Assembly (NCBI GenBank): GCA_913775725.1
Contig: CAJYNG010000019.1
Coordinates: forward strand, 62,001-126,000
Reading direction: 5' to 3'
DNA from: an uncultured Stenotrophomonas sp.
GTDB lineage: Bacteria; Pseudomonadota; Gammaproteobacteria; Xanthomonadales; Xanthomonadaceae
DNA: 64,000 nucleotides
Position 1 is the first letter of the stretch; each line of letters begins with the position of its first letter. This document shows positions 24,905-33,481 of this stretch, piece by piece. The translations under genes and the position numbers were made by a program. Under the pieces are notes generated by a model. It had not been told where the DNA came from. It saw nothing but the letters and a program-made list of their open reading frames with translations, and made no database searches.

Positions 24905-26233
24905 TCAGCGGTCGCGCGGCAGCTTCTTTTCTTCGCGCAGCACGCCGAATGCGGCGGCGGTCATGCACGCGGCAACCAACACGCCACCGATGAACACCAC
25001 ATGTGAACCAAACAGCGACAAGCCCTTGTGCACCCACGCAAAGCTCAGATCCGCGCCGCGGTACACCACCGTGTCAATGGCCGCACCGGCCTTGTAGCGC
25101 CACTGCCGGTCCACGCGGGTATAGATGGTTTCGCGTGCGGGCTTGGCCAATGCGAACTCGCTGGCGCGGGTCATCACCTGCACCACGGCCACCATCAACG
25201 GCATGGGTGAGGCCGCCAGTACCGAGAAACCGAGCAGGATCGCGAAACCGGGAATCAGCAGCGCCGGCGCGATGCCATGGCGTGACAGCAGCCAGCGGGT
25301 CAGACCCAGCTGCATCAGCAGCGCCAGTGCGTTCACCGCCAGGTCGATACGCGAGAAGAAGGCCGTGGCAGCGCCAGCATCGTTGAACGCCGCACGCACG
25401 ATGCTGGCCTGCTGGTTGTACAGCAGGGTGCCCACGCCCACACCGAACACCACCATGATCGCCAGCCAGCGCAGCAACGGCTCACGCACGATCAGTTTCA
25501 GGCCGTCCAGCACGCTGCCGCCCATCGGCTGTTCGCCGGACACCAGCTGCTGCTCCTGCTCACGCAGCACCGCCCAGTGCCGCAGCCGCCAGATGCTCAA
25601 CAGGCAGATGACGAGAAAACCAGCCGAGACCAGCATCAGGTTGGCGATACCCACGCGCTGCACCAGCGCACTGGTGATGATCGGACCGAGGAAGGCACCG
25701 ATGGTGCCAGCCGCGCCGATGTAACCGTAGAAAGCACGTGCCTGCGCGTTGGAAAACACATCGGCCATGAAGCTCCAGAACACCGCCACCGCGAACAGGT
25801 TGAAGACGGTGATCCAGAAAAAGAACGCCATGCCGCGGCCCGGCACACCGCTATCGAACAGTACGTAGAAGCCCAGCAGGGTGACGATGAAGAACCCATA
25901 CACCGCCGGCAGGAACACCCGCCGCGGGAAGCGGCTGACCAGCCAGCCATACACCGGCTGCAGCACCAGCATGATCACGAACACGCAGGAGAACAGGAAC
26001 TGCAGGACGAAGTCCTTCAGCGCGATGCCATGGCTGGCGAACCAGGCGATCAGCACGGGCGGGAACACCGTTTCCAGGTCGGCCGAAGCGGCCATCGCCT
26101 CACGCACCGGGCGCAGCACGTAGTAGCCACTGAGCAGGCAGAAGAAGTACAGGAACGACCACCACAGCGCCGGCGACTCACGCAGTGCCGCCGTCAGCCC
26201 ACGCAACGGCCCCTTGCCCTTCACCGCGCTCAC
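24905..26233 (-). CDS. MFS/NTT-like carrier (ATP/ADP translocase-related)
   Basis: 442 residues with about 12 transmembrane helices, GTG start. SGYYVLRPVREAMAAS near the N-terminus and KPARETIYTRVDRQWRYKAG followed by AAIDTVVYRGAD near the C-terminus are the conserved blocks of the nucleotide-transporter (NTT/TLC) family, best known from ATP/ADP exchangers of Chlamydia, Rickettsia and plastids. Free-living bacteria carry divergent members of undefined substrate, so I do not assign ATP uptake. No partner gene; a palindromic repeat follows. Confidence 0.75.
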   Translation of the reverse strand: MSAVKGKGPLRGLTAALRESPALWWSFLYFFCLLSGYYVLRPVREAMAASADLETVFPPVLIAWFASHGIALKDFVLQFLFSCVFVIMLVLQPVYGWLVSRFPRRVFLPAVYGFFIVTLLGFYVLFDSGVPGRGMAFFFWITVFNLFAVAVFWSFMADVFSNAQARAFYGYIGAAGTIGAFLGPIITSALVQRVGIANLMLVSAGFLVICLLSIWRLRHWAVLREQEQQLVSGEQPMGGSVLDGLKLIVREPLLRWLAIMVVFGVGVGTLLYNQQASIVRAAFNDAGAATAFFSRIDLAVNALALLMQLGLTRWLLSRHGIAPALLIPGFAILLGFSVLAASPMPLMVAVVQVMTRASEFALAKPARETIYTRVDRQWRYKAGAAIDTVVYRGADLSFAWVHKGLSLFGSHVVFIGGVLVAACMTAAAFGVLREEKKLPRDR

Positions 26234-26482
26234 GCGGCGTCCCTCGCCAGAAGACGGCGGTTGGACAGCGGCATGGCAGGCTCCGGGGGCGGTGAAGCGC
26301 GTACGTTAGCCAATGCACTGCAACATCGCCAGCAGCAGCCCCGCAGAAGGCTGAAACGCAGTGTCACGGCCCCACCCGGAGGACACGTTCCGATACACGC
26401 TTCCGGGGCGTCAAAATTCCAACTTTTTCAACGAGATGCGCATTCATCTTCGCTTTGTTTGTGCACAAGGGAAAAGCGGCGC

Positions 26483-26488
26483 TAGAAT
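26483..26488 (+). promoter_or_regulatory. Candidate -10 of the serine-hydrolase gene
   Basis: TAGAAT, with TTGTGC 18 nt upstream as a weak -35; 31 nt before the ATG. The rest of 26234-26482 holds no gene I can support. Confidence 0.4.
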
Positions 26489-26519
26489 CGCCATCAGCAG
26501 TCGCGCACGGGTCTCCACG

Positions 26520-27920
26520 ATGAAAAAGAACAGCCTGCGTCGTCCGATCCGTTCGGCGGCCACCGGTTTGCTGGGCATGTTGATGCCCGTTGCCTTGTCC
26601 ACCACCGCGCAGACCCCGCCGCCATTGCCGCCGATGCCGGCCAACATCGAATCCGCTGCCGCCACCGCCGTCGCCCACACCCAGCCCGCCGCCTACCGCA
26701 CCGGCCTGGTGCCGCAGGTGCAGCTGCCGGCGGCTGGCTTCAACGTGGCCAACATCGAATCGATGGCGCAGCAGCTCACCTATGGCGAACGCGTGCCCGG
26801 CATGGCCGTGGCCATCGTGCAGGGTGGCCGTGTGCTCAGCGCGCGTGGCTATGGCGTTACCGACGTCAACAACCCGCTGCCGGTCGATGCCCACACCGTG
26901 TTCCGCCTGGCGTCGCTGTCCAAGGCATTCGCCGGCACCATGGCCGGTCTGCTGGTCAACGACGGCACCCTGCGCTGGGACAGCAAGGTCACCGACTACG
27001 TGCCGGGCTTCCGCCTGAACTCGCCGGAAGCAACCGATCGCCTGACCGTGGCCGACGTGCTCAGCCATCGCGTCGGCCTGCCCTACAACGCCTACGACCG
27101 CGACATCGAAGGCAACGCCGAGTACTACTCGCTGACCCAGAAGCTGGCCAACACCAGCCTGAAGTGCCTGCCGGGCGACTGCTACGCCTACCAGAACGTG
27201 GCCTTCAGCCTGATCGGCGACGTCGTCTATGCCGCCTCCGGCAGCTTCTACGAGCAGTCGGTCGAGCGCCGCATCTTCAAGCCGCTGGGCATGAACGATG
27301 CCAGCCTTGGTCTGGCCGGCATCCAGGCCAGCTCACGCTGGGCGCGGCCGCACGTGCGCAGCCGCAATGGCTGGGTGTCGCTGACACCGAAGCCGACCTA
27401 CTACCGCGTCGCCCCGGCCGCCGGCGTCAATGCCAGCGCCAGCGACATGGCGCAGTGGCTGCTGGCCCACACTGGCCATCGTCCCGACGTGCTGCCGGCA
27501 CCGCTGCTGGCCACCCTGCATTCGAGCCTGATCAACACCCCGGGCGAAATGCGTTCGGGCTGGCGCCGCGAGCGCCTGCATTCGGCCGGCTACGCACTGG
27601 GCTGGCGCACCTTCGACTACGCCGGCCACGACGTGGTGTTCCATGCCGGTGCCGTGCAGGGCTATCGCGGTCTGGTCGCGCTGGTGCCGGAGCGCGATCT
27701 CGGCATCGCCATCATGTGGAACGGCGAAAGCGGCCTGCCCAGCGGCCTGCTGCCGACCGTGCTCGACGCCGCCCTCGGCCTGCCGACGCAGCGTTGGCTG
27801 GACGTGGACACCGACTTCGGCAGCGACAACCTGATGGCCGAGGGCGCCAGCCCGGCGCAGCAGGACAAGCGCAAGGGCAAGGGCGCCTCGGGTAACCGCG
27901 CGGTGGCCTCGCCGCGCTGA
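26520..27920 (+). CDS. Exported serine beta-lactamase-superfamily hydrolase
   Basis: 466 residues from ATG 26520 (MKKNSLRRPIRSAATG); the frame is open from 26361 but would pass through the promoter. A basic/hydrophobic signal sequence runs to about residue 33. The active-site triad of the class C/DD-peptidase superfamily is visible: SLSK in RLASLSKAFAG, YQN in CYAYQNVAFSLIGD and HAG in VVFHAGAVQGYRG. The C-terminus is a basic tail (DKRKGKGASGNRA). Likely a periplasmic DD-peptidase-like or esterase-type enzyme; I would not call it a resistance beta-lactamase. Confidence 0.88.
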   Translation: MKKNSLRRPIRSAATGLLGMLMPVALSTTAQTPPPLPPMPANIESAAATAVAHTQPAAYRTGLVPQVQLPAAGFNVANIESMAQQLTYGERVPGMAVAIVQGGRVLSARGYGVTDVNNPLPVDAHTVFRLASLSKAFAGTMAGLLVNDGTLRWDSKVTDYVPGFRLNSPEATDRLTVADVLSHRVGLPYNAYDRDIEGNAEYYSLTQKLANTSLKCLPGDCYAYQNVAFSLIGDVVYAASGSFYEQSVERRIFKPLGMNDASLGLAGIQASSRWARPHVRSRNGWVSLTPKPTYYRVAPAAGVNASASDMAQWLLAHTGHRPDVLPAPLLATLHSSLINTPGEMRSGWRRERLHSAGYALGWRTFDYAGHDVVFHAGAVQGYRGLVALVPERDLGIAIMWNGESGLPSGLLPTVLDAALGLPTQRWLDVDTDFGSDNLMAEGASPAQQDKRKGKGASGNRAVASPR

Positions 27921-27946
27921 CCTGGCGGGCTCGACCGTGAGTGGAA

Positions 27947-27973
27947 GGGGCGGCCTGCGGGTCGCCCTTTTTG
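27947..27973 (+). terminator. Intrinsic terminator of the serine-hydrolase gene
   Basis: GGGGCGGCC-TGC-GGGTCGCCC stem-loop followed by TTTTTGTT, 26 nt after the stop. Confidence 0.8.
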
Positions 27974-27981
27974 TTGGCTCT

Positions 27982-28085
27982 TGTAGAGCCGAGCCGTGCT
28001 CGACTCCGCTGGACCTGTAGCGCCGTGCCATGCTCGGCTGAGCGGAATCGTGGCGAAAAACAGTCGAGCATGGCTCGACTCTACA
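27982..28085. repeat. SMAG repeat cluster (monomer plus dimer)
   Basis: A SMAG monomer (TGTAGAGCCGAGCCGTGCTCG) directly followed by a dimer from TGTAGCGCCGTGCCATGC (28016) to CATGGCTCGACTCTACA (28085). It separates the convergent hydrolase and SDR genes. Confidence 0.8.
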
Positions 28086-28109
28086 GATGCAAGGAACAGT
28101 TCCGGAGGG

Positions 28110-28880
28110 CTAGTGCGCGAAGTAGTGCATGCCGCCATCCACCGGTATCACCGCACCGGTGATGTAGCCGGCCAATGGCGAGGCCAGGAAGGCCACCAGC
28201 GGCGCCACCTCCTCCGGATCACCAAAGCGTCCGATCGGGATATTGCGGGCAATGAACGCGCGTCGGCTCTCCTCGGTGGGATGCAGGCGGCCGAGGATCT
28301 GTGCGCTGTTGATCCGTCCCGGCGCGATTGCGTTGACCGTGATGCCCTGCCCGGCCACTTCCGACGCCAACCCCTTGCCCCACAGGTGCAGCGCCGCCTT
28401 CGCGGCGGTAGCTGCGTTCACCGCGCGTGGTTCCATCGAACCGCTGAAGTTGATCACCCGTCCCCAACCGTGCACCTGCATCGCTGGCAGCAGCGCCTGG
28501 GTCAGGCGCCGGGCTGCAGAGAAGTTCAGCGCGACCGCCTCTTCCCAGACATCTTCACCGGCATCCACCGTGGTCGGTCGCGATCCCCCCGCCGCGTTGA
28601 CCAGGATATCGACGCGCTGCAGCGCCGCCAGGGCTGCATCCGCAATGCGGCGTACATCCTCCGCATCGGTGACGTCGCCAAGCAGGATGATCGGCGCCGG
28701 CGCACCCGTGGCCTCAATCTCGGCAGCCAGCGCCTGCAGCGGTTCCGGACGTCGTGCGCTGATCGCGATGCGTACGCCCTGGGTCGCCAGCAGCCGAGCA
28801 ACACCGGCACCGATGCCACTGCCTGCGCCGGTGACCAGCGCGGTGCGCCCTTCAAGATCCAGATCCATGATGTTCTCCAA
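28110..28880 (-). CDS. Short-chain dehydrogenase/reductase lacking the catalytic Tyr
   Basis: 256 residues (M at 28880; MDLDLEGRTALV at 28868 also possible). Classical SDR features: GAGSGIGAGVARLL (NAD(P) loop), NAAGG, catalytic Ser region INFSGSMEP, and C-terminal ITGAVIPVDGG. The YxxxK motif reads ATAAK in VNAATAAKAAL: the Lys is present but the Tyr position is Ala. The codons are clear (GCT...AAG), so this is not a frameshift. It may have altered or lost oxidoreductase activity. Divergent from a LysR gene that probably controls it. Confidence 0.85.
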   Translation of the reverse strand: MENIMDLDLEGRTALVTGAGSGIGAGVARLLATQGVRIAISARRPEPLQALAAEIEATGAPAPIILLGDVTDAEDVRRIADAALAALQRVDILVNAAGGSRPTTVDAGEDVWEEAVALNFSAARRLTQALLPAMQVHGWGRVINFSGSMEPRAVNAATAAKAALHLWGKGLASEVAGQGITVNAIAPGRINSAQILGRLHPTEESRRAFIARNIPIGRFGDPEEVAPLVAFLASPLAGYITGAVIPVDGGMHYFAH

Positions 28881-28981
28881 TCAGCCAGCCGGTACATCCG
28901 GCCCGTGCAGTGCATGCTGTTTGATCACCCCTGATTGATAAACTCCACGCAGGTTTCAGCATTCAACACCCGGGGTGTCAG

Positions 28982-29875
28982 ATGAACCTGCTGGAGAGCA
29001 TGCAGGTCTACGTGCTGATCGTGGACAAGGGCAGCCTCAGCGCTGCGGCGGCGGCGATGGATATCTCGGCAACGATGGCCGGCAAGCACCTGCGTGCACT
29101 GGAAGCACGCCTGGGCATGCAGCTGCTGAGCCGCACCACGCGGCGCCAACACATGACGCCGTTCGGCGAGGACTACTACGCCCGCTGCAGGGAGATCCTG
29201 CGCCTGGTGGATGAAACCGATGCACAGGCCCAGCACCAGCGGCTGGAACCAGCAGGCACGCTGCGCATCAGCGCACCGGTGATCTTCGGCACGCACGCCC
29301 TGGTGCCTGCGCTGGCCGACTATATGGAGCGCTACCCGGACGTGCGTGTCGAGGCAACGCTGAGCGACCGCGTCGTCGACCTCGCCGAAGAAGGATTCGA
29401 AGCAGCACTGCGCATCGGTACGCTGGCCGACAGCAGCACCCTGGTCGCGCGCGCACTGACGCCGTACCGGTTGCTGATGTGTGCCTCACCCGCCTACCTC
29501 GCCCGGCATGGCACACCCACCGACCTGCAGACACTTGCCCGACACCAGTGCCTGTCCTTCGAACCGACGGCACTCGCGCAGTGGCTGCAGGCCGACGCTG
29601 GCGAACTCGACCGTGTGCCCGACGGCCGGCTGCAGATCAACAACGGCGAAGCGCTGCGTACGGCGGCGCTGCATGGGCTGGGCATCGTGCTGCAGTCGGC
29701 ACTGCTGCTGGCTGCCGACGTCGACGCCGGACGCCTGGTGCAGCTGTTCCCGGAGCATGGCCAGACCGGTCGGCCGATGCACGTGGTCTACGCCCACGAT
29801 CGCTACCACTCGACCCGCCTGCGCAGCTTCCTGGACTTCCTGGTGGAGCGCTTTCCACCAGCGCCGTACCGCTAG
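28982..29875 (+). CDS. LysR-family transcriptional regulator
   Basis: 297 residues: N-terminal winged HTH (SLSAAAAAMDISATMAGKH, then LEARLGMQLLSRTTRR) and the LysR substrate-binding domain (GTLRISAPVIFGTHALVPAL, GFEAALRIGTL). It is divergent from the SDR gene with a 101-nt intergenic region (from the 28880 start), the classic LysR/target arrangement; the gap holds CTGATTGATAAACTC, which could include a T-N11-A site. The inducer is unknown. Confidence 0.92.
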   Translation: MNLLESMQVYVLIVDKGSLSAAAAAMDISATMAGKHLRALEARLGMQLLSRTTRRQHMTPFGEDYYARCREILRLVDETDAQAQHQRLEPAGTLRISAPVIFGTHALVPALADYMERYPDVRVEATLSDRVVDLAEEGFEAALRIGTLADSSTLVARALTPYRLLMCASPAYLARHGTPTDLQTLARHQCLSFEPTALAQWLQADAGELDRVPDGRLQINNGEALRTAALHGLGIVLQSALLLAADVDAGRLVQLFPEHGQTGRPMHVVYAHDRYHSTRLRSFLDFLVERFPPAPYR

Positions 29876-29889
29876 CGTCGACCGTCAGA

Positions 29890-29921
29890 AAAAGCAGTCG
29901 GGCATGGCTCGACCCTGCACG
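29890..29921. repeat. SMAG half element
   Basis: GCAGTCGGGCATGGCTCGACCCTGCAC resembles one arm of a SMAG dimer with a decayed GTAG end. Confidence 0.5.
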
Positions 29922-29927
29922 CGGCCC

Positions 29928-29971
29928 ATAAAAAAACCCCCTCCCCGCTGGGCAGCCAGGGAAGGGGGTTT
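29928..29971 (-). terminator. Intrinsic terminator of the H1-like gene
   Basis: Stem AAACCCCCT/AGGGGGTTT; on the minus strand it is followed by TTTTTT. It lies 24 nt past the stop of the minus-strand gene. Confidence 0.8.
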
Positions 29972-29995
29972 CAGGATGCGGCTATCGGGAAGTAC

Positions 29996-30514
29996 TTAGA
30001 TCAGCGGCGCCGGGGTTGCCGGCAGAGCGACCGGAGCGGCCTTCTTCTTGCGGGCGGCCGGCTTGCGCTTGGCAACCTTCTTCGCTGCCTTCTTCGGGGC
30101 AGCCTTCTTGGTGGCCTTCTTCGCGGTCTTCTTTACTGCCTTCTTGGCGGTCTTCTTGACGGCCTTCTTGGCAGTTGCCTTCTTCGCGACCTTCTTGGCC
30201 GGCTTGCGGGCCGTTGCCTTCTTGGCAGTCTTCTTGGTGGCCTTCTTGGCTACCTTCTTGACGGCCTTTTTCGCGGTCTTCTTGACGGCCTTCTTGGCAG
30301 TGGACTTCTTGGCTACCTTCTTCGCCGCCTTCTTCACTGCCTTCTTCGCAGTGGTCTTCTTGGCGACCTTCTTCGCAGCCTTCTTCACTGCCTTCTTGGC
30401 GGTCGCCTTCTTCGCGACCTTCTTCACTGCCTTCTTGGCAGCGGCCTTCTTCGCGACCTTCTTCACCGCTTTCTTGGCGGCGGGCTTCTTCTTCGCAGCT
30501 TTCTTGGTTGCCAT
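29996..30514 (-). CDS. Histone H1-like lysine/alanine-rich DNA-binding protein
   Basis: 172 residues from ATG 30514 (MATKKAAKKKPAAKKA). Almost the whole protein is repeats of the AKKAVKKxAKK type, ending in a short neutral tail (VALPATPAPLI). Composition and repeat pattern match bacterial H1-like proteins (AlgP, HctB, BpH1 type), which bind DNA non-specifically and affect nucleoid structure or gene expression. The frame is open to 30784 upstream, but that stretch is not Lys-rich and I reject it. The tandem repeat is prone to length variation between strains. A good promoter lies about 290 nt upstream, giving a long leader. Confidence 0.9.
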   Translation of the reverse strand: MATKKAAKKKPAAKKAVKKVAKKAAAKKAVKKVAKKATAKKAVKKAAKKVAKKTTAKKAVKKAAKKVAKKSTAKKAVKKTAKKAVKKVAKKATKKTAKKATARKPAKKVAKKATAKKAVKKTAKKAVKKTAKKATKKAAPKKAAKKVAKRKPAARKKKAAPVALPATPAPLI

Positions 30515-31235
30515 GGGATGGCTCCTCGTCAGTGATAGGGAGTTGAAACGCCCAGGTGGATCAAACCCGCAGATGCTGCGTGCGGGGACCGCCGGCGCGT
30601 CAGGCGCGCCGTTACGGATGCGGCAATGCCCGCCTCGATCGGCGGAGCGGGCATCGGAACGGGAGTTGCCTTGCATTTCTCCGGGGGAAGCGGGGCCACG
30701 TCCACCGTCATCTGGGTCGCGGTGGTCTTGAAGGGGCTGCTTCGCATCGGACGATTGATTCTGCGCACTCGGTTTGGCAGGCAAGGTCTGCTGAGGCGAA
30801 ACCTAATCACGGTTTTTTTTACTGTCAACAACCCCCGCGAAAAATTTTCACATCCGCGCCTTCCCGGACGCCGCCTGCACCACCGCTCCGCACGGCCTGC
30901 AACGATGGTGGAAGCGGCGCGCACGCGCGTTGTCTGCATCGATGTCGATGCAGACGTTGATCAAAAAACACTTGAAATAAGCACTCCGCGCAGATAGGCG
31001 CAGGTGAGGCGCAACAGCGCGAGCGCATCGTCGATGGTCACCGGCAACGCCGCCAACGCCAGCACAACGGCGACGCAACGGGGGGCGAAAAGTTTTCACA
31101 TCCGAGCGCGCCGGCGCGGGGCGGAAACGCGGATTTGCGCAAAACTGCGCACGCCCGTCGGCACCGTTCGTCTGTCGACTGATGCCACGCCGAGGGTGCG
31201 CAGCGAACCCCGCGTCATGAGTCCGACGCGGTCGC
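30515..31235. other. Long non-coding interval upstream of the H1-like gene
   Basis: About 720 nt with no convincing gene on either strand; short open frames (for example 30626-30997 plus) lack family-like sequence. It holds the H1 promoter, its long leader, and two near-identical motifs with minus-strand reading CGGATGTGAAAA-N-TTTTCGC (ends near 30838 and 31084). A small RNA is possible but unproven. Confidence 0.55.
30800..30828 (-). promoter_or_regulatory. Promoter of the H1-like gene
   Basis: Minus strand: consensus -35 TTGACA (30828-30823), exact 17-nt spacer, -10 TAGGTT (30805-30800). An AT-rich motif (GTGAAAATTTTTCGCG) lies just upstream as a possible UP element or regulator site. Confidence 0.65.
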
Positions 31236-31268
31236 CAAAACAAAAACGGCCACCCGAAGGTGGCCGTT
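31236..31268 (-). terminator. Intrinsic terminator of gcvH
   Basis: AACGGCCACC-CGAA-GGTGGCCGTT, a 10-bp stem; minus-strand reading ends in TTTTGTTTTGG. It lies 22 nt past the gcvH stop. Confidence 0.9.
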
Positions 31269-31289
31269 CCAGAATCCGGAACCGACGAC

Positions 31290-31685
31290 TCAGTGGTCTT
31301 CGTTCTCCAGGGCTTCGGCGTACGCGTCCGGATCCAGCAGATCGTTGACCTCTTCGGCGTTGGCCAGTTCGACCACGAACATCCAGCCTTCGCCGTAGGC
31401 ATCTTCGTTGATGGTTTCCGGCTTGTCGGACAGGGCCGAGTTGACCTCGACCACCTTGCCGCTGATCGGGCTGTAGACGTCCGAGGCGGCCTTCACCGAC
31501 TCGACGACGGCGATCTGTTCACCGGCCTTGGCGTCGGCGCCGACTTCCGGCAGTTCGACGTAGACCAGGTCACCCAGCAGGCCCTGGGCGTGGTCGGAAA
31601 TACCGACGGTGACACGGCCATTGCCTTCGACACGGGCCCACTCATGGGACTTGAGGAACTTGAGGTCGCCGGGGATCTCGCTCAT
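31290..31685 (-). CDS. gcvH: Glycine cleavage system H protein
   Basis: 131 residues, full length. The lipoyl domain carries the lipoylated Lys65 in [13 protein letters not shown]. It shuttles the aminomethyl group between GcvP, GcvT and the L protein during glycine cleavage. It follows gcvT by 94 nt on the same strand, with its own strong terminator behind it. No gcvP is in this window. Confidence 0.97.
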   Translation of the reverse strand: MSEIPGDLKFLKSHEWARVEGNGRVTVGISDHAQGLLGDLVYVELPEVGADAKAGEQIAVVESVKAASDVYSPISGKVVEVNSALSDKPETINEDAYGEGWMFVVELANAEEVNDLLDPDAYAEALENEDH

Positions 31686-31779
31686 GGGACTGCTCCAGAG
31701 ATATGCAGGGGGTGGAAAAAACGGGGCTAGTGTAACCAACCGGCCGCCACTGCTGTCAGTGACGACCGGCATGTTCGGA

Positions 31780-32892
31780 TCAGGCGTCGGCGAGCACGCC
31801 GGGCTGGGCCTGGCCTTCGCGCACGAACGGGAACTTGACCACGCGCACCGGCACCTGCCGGCCGCGGATGTCGACGGTGACTTCGCCGAGCTCACCGGCC
31901 GGTACGCGGGCAAAGGCAATGCCCTTGGCCAAGGTCGGCGAGAAGGTACCGGACAGGATCTCGCCCTGGCCGCCGGCGGTGGTCACCGCCTGGCCGTGGC
32001 GCAGCACGCCCTTCTCGTCCATCACCAGACCGATCATCTGGCGCGCGGTGCCGGCAGCCTTCTGCGCTTCCAGCACGTCGCGACCGATGAAGTCGCGGCC
32101 TTCGTCCAGCGACACGGTCCAGGCCAGCGCCGCTTCATACGGACTGATCTCTTCGTCCATGTCCTGGCCATACAGGTTCATGCCGGCTTCCAGGCGCAGG
32201 GTGTCGCGCGCACCAAGACCGGCCGGCTTCACGCCCGCCGCCAGCAGGCGGTTCCAGAACGCGACCACGGCATCCTGCGGCAGCAGGATCTCGAAACCGT
32301 CTTCACCGGTGTAGCCGGTACGGGCGACAAACAGCTCGACGCCGTCATCCGACTGCACCTGCAGGGCAGCGAAGCGGCCCAGCTTGGCCAGCGCTGCGCG
32401 GTCGCTTTCGCGGGCCAGACCGATGACGATGTCGCGCGCCTGCGGGCCCTGCACGGCGAGGATGGCCAGGTCCGGACGCTGCTCTACGGAAACGCCGAAC
32501 GGTGCGGCCTGCTCGCGCAGCCAGGCCAGATCCTTTTCGCGGGTGGAGGCATTGACCACCATGCGGAAGAAATCGTCGCCCAGGTAATAGACGATCAGGT
32601 CGTCGATGACGCCGCCGCGCGGGTTCAGCATGCACGAGTACAGTGCCTTGCCGGTCACCTTCAGCTTGTCGACCGAGTTGGCCAGCAGGCGGCGCAGGAA
32701 CGGTTTGACCTGGTCACCGCGCAGGTCGACCACGGTCATGTGGCTGACGTCGAACACACCGGACTCGCGACGCACCAGGTGGTGCTCGTCGAGCTGCGAG
32801 CCGTAGTGGATGGGCATGTCCCAACCCCCGAAATCGACCATCTTGGCGCCAAGGGCGCGGTGGGTATCGTTGAGCAGCGTCTTCTGGGTCAT
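31780..32892 (-). CDS. gcvT: Glycine cleavage system T protein (aminomethyltransferase)
   Basis: 370 residues from ATG 32892 ([15 protein letters not shown]); the frame extends to 32919 without similarity. Family blocks: [64 protein letters not shown]. It transfers the methylene of the H-protein intermediate to tetrahydrofolate, releasing ammonia. The leader is short (a GATAAT -10 at 32928-32933), and I see no glycine riboswitch in it. Confidence 0.96.
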   Translation of the reverse strand: MTQKTLLNDTHRALGAKMVDFGGWDMPIHYGSQLDEHHLVRRESGVFDVSHMTVVDLRGDQVKPFLRRLLANSVDKLKVTGKALYSCMLNPRGGVIDDLIVYYLGDDFFRMVVNASTREKDLAWLREQAAPFGVSVEQRPDLAILAVQGPQARDIVIGLARESDRAALAKLGRFAALQVQSDDGVELFVARTGYTGEDGFEILLPQDAVVAFWNRLLAAGVKPAGLGARDTLRLEAGMNLYGQDMDEEISPYEAALAWTVSLDEGRDFIGRDVLEAQKAAGTARQMIGLVMDEKGVLRHGQAVTTAGGQGEILSGTFSPTLAKGIAFARVPAGELGEVTVDIRGRQVPVRVVKFPFVREGQAQPGVLADA

Positions 32893-32977
32893 GACCGGGT
32901 CCGGCAGCAGAGGAAACAAGAACCCCCATTATCCCAGATCGGTCGCCCGCAGGCGTGCCGCAGCGCAGCGCCGGAGC

Positions 32978-33041
32978 TGTAGAGCCGAGCCCATGCTCGG
33001 CGGCTCTTCGTGTGGGCGCCGAGCGTGGGCTCGGCTCTACA
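32978..33041. repeat. SMAG dimer overlapping the nfeD stop codon
   Basis: From TGTAGAGCCGAGCCCATGC to GAGCGTGGGCTCGGCTCTACA. The CTA in its terminal CTCTACA (33037-33039) is, on the minus strand, the TAG stop of the NfeD-like gene. Confidence 0.85.
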
Positions 33042-33480
33042 GGGGGCGGTCTGCTGCCTCGACCCGTAGCGTGCTGCCCTGCACCGCCACCACCCGCACC
33101 AGGCTGCCGGCCTGCAGTTCCGGACCACTGACCTGCCAGTACGCATCATCGATGCTGACCCGGCCCTGCCCACCAATGATGCCCTGCTGCAAGGGCACCA
33201 CCCGACCGACCAGCTGTTCGGCGCGGCGGTTGAGCAACGGTGCATCGCTGGGCCGCGCCCTTGCCTTGCCCCAGCGCCGGTAGCACTGGATCGAGACCAC
33301 GCTCAGCAATACGAAGGCAACGACCTGCCACAGCAACGGAATGCCGCTGAACACCGCCACCAGCACGAACACGGCCGCCGCACCGATGCCGATCCACAGC
33401 ATGAAGGCGCCGGGTGCCAGCGCCTCGGCCGCGAACAACAGCAGCGCCAACGCGCCCCAACCGACGACTTCCCAGCGCAT
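33037..33480 (-). CDS. NfeD-like membrane protein
   Basis: 147 residues: three to four N-terminal helices (about 5-66) and a C-terminal OB-fold (GRVVPLQQGIIGGQGRVSIDDAYWQVSG). It matches short NfeD proteins that partner SPFH/stomatin proteins in the same operon; here its ATG lies one base after the stomatin stop. Probable role: membrane quality control or microdomain partner. Its TAG stop is provided by the SMAG element, so the last residues (ADRPL) may have been shaped by insertion. Confidence 0.88.
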   Translation of the reverse strand: MRWEVVGWGALALLLFAAEALAPGAFMLWIGIGAAAVFVLVAVFSGIPLLWQVVAFVLLSVVSIQCYRRWGKARARPSDAPLLNRRAEQLVGRVVPLQQGIIGGQGRVSIDDAYWQVSGPELQAGSLVRVVAVQGSTLRVEAADRPL

Positions 33481-33481
33481 G

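Noticed and set aside
30626..30997. 123-codon frame in the gap upstream of the H1-like gene
   Set aside because: No Shine-Dalgarno, no family-like sequence, and it crosses the antisense of a good promoter.
32893..32977. Glycine riboswitch ahead of gcvT
   Set aside because: The likely leader is only about 30 nt and contains none of the glycine aptamer blocks.
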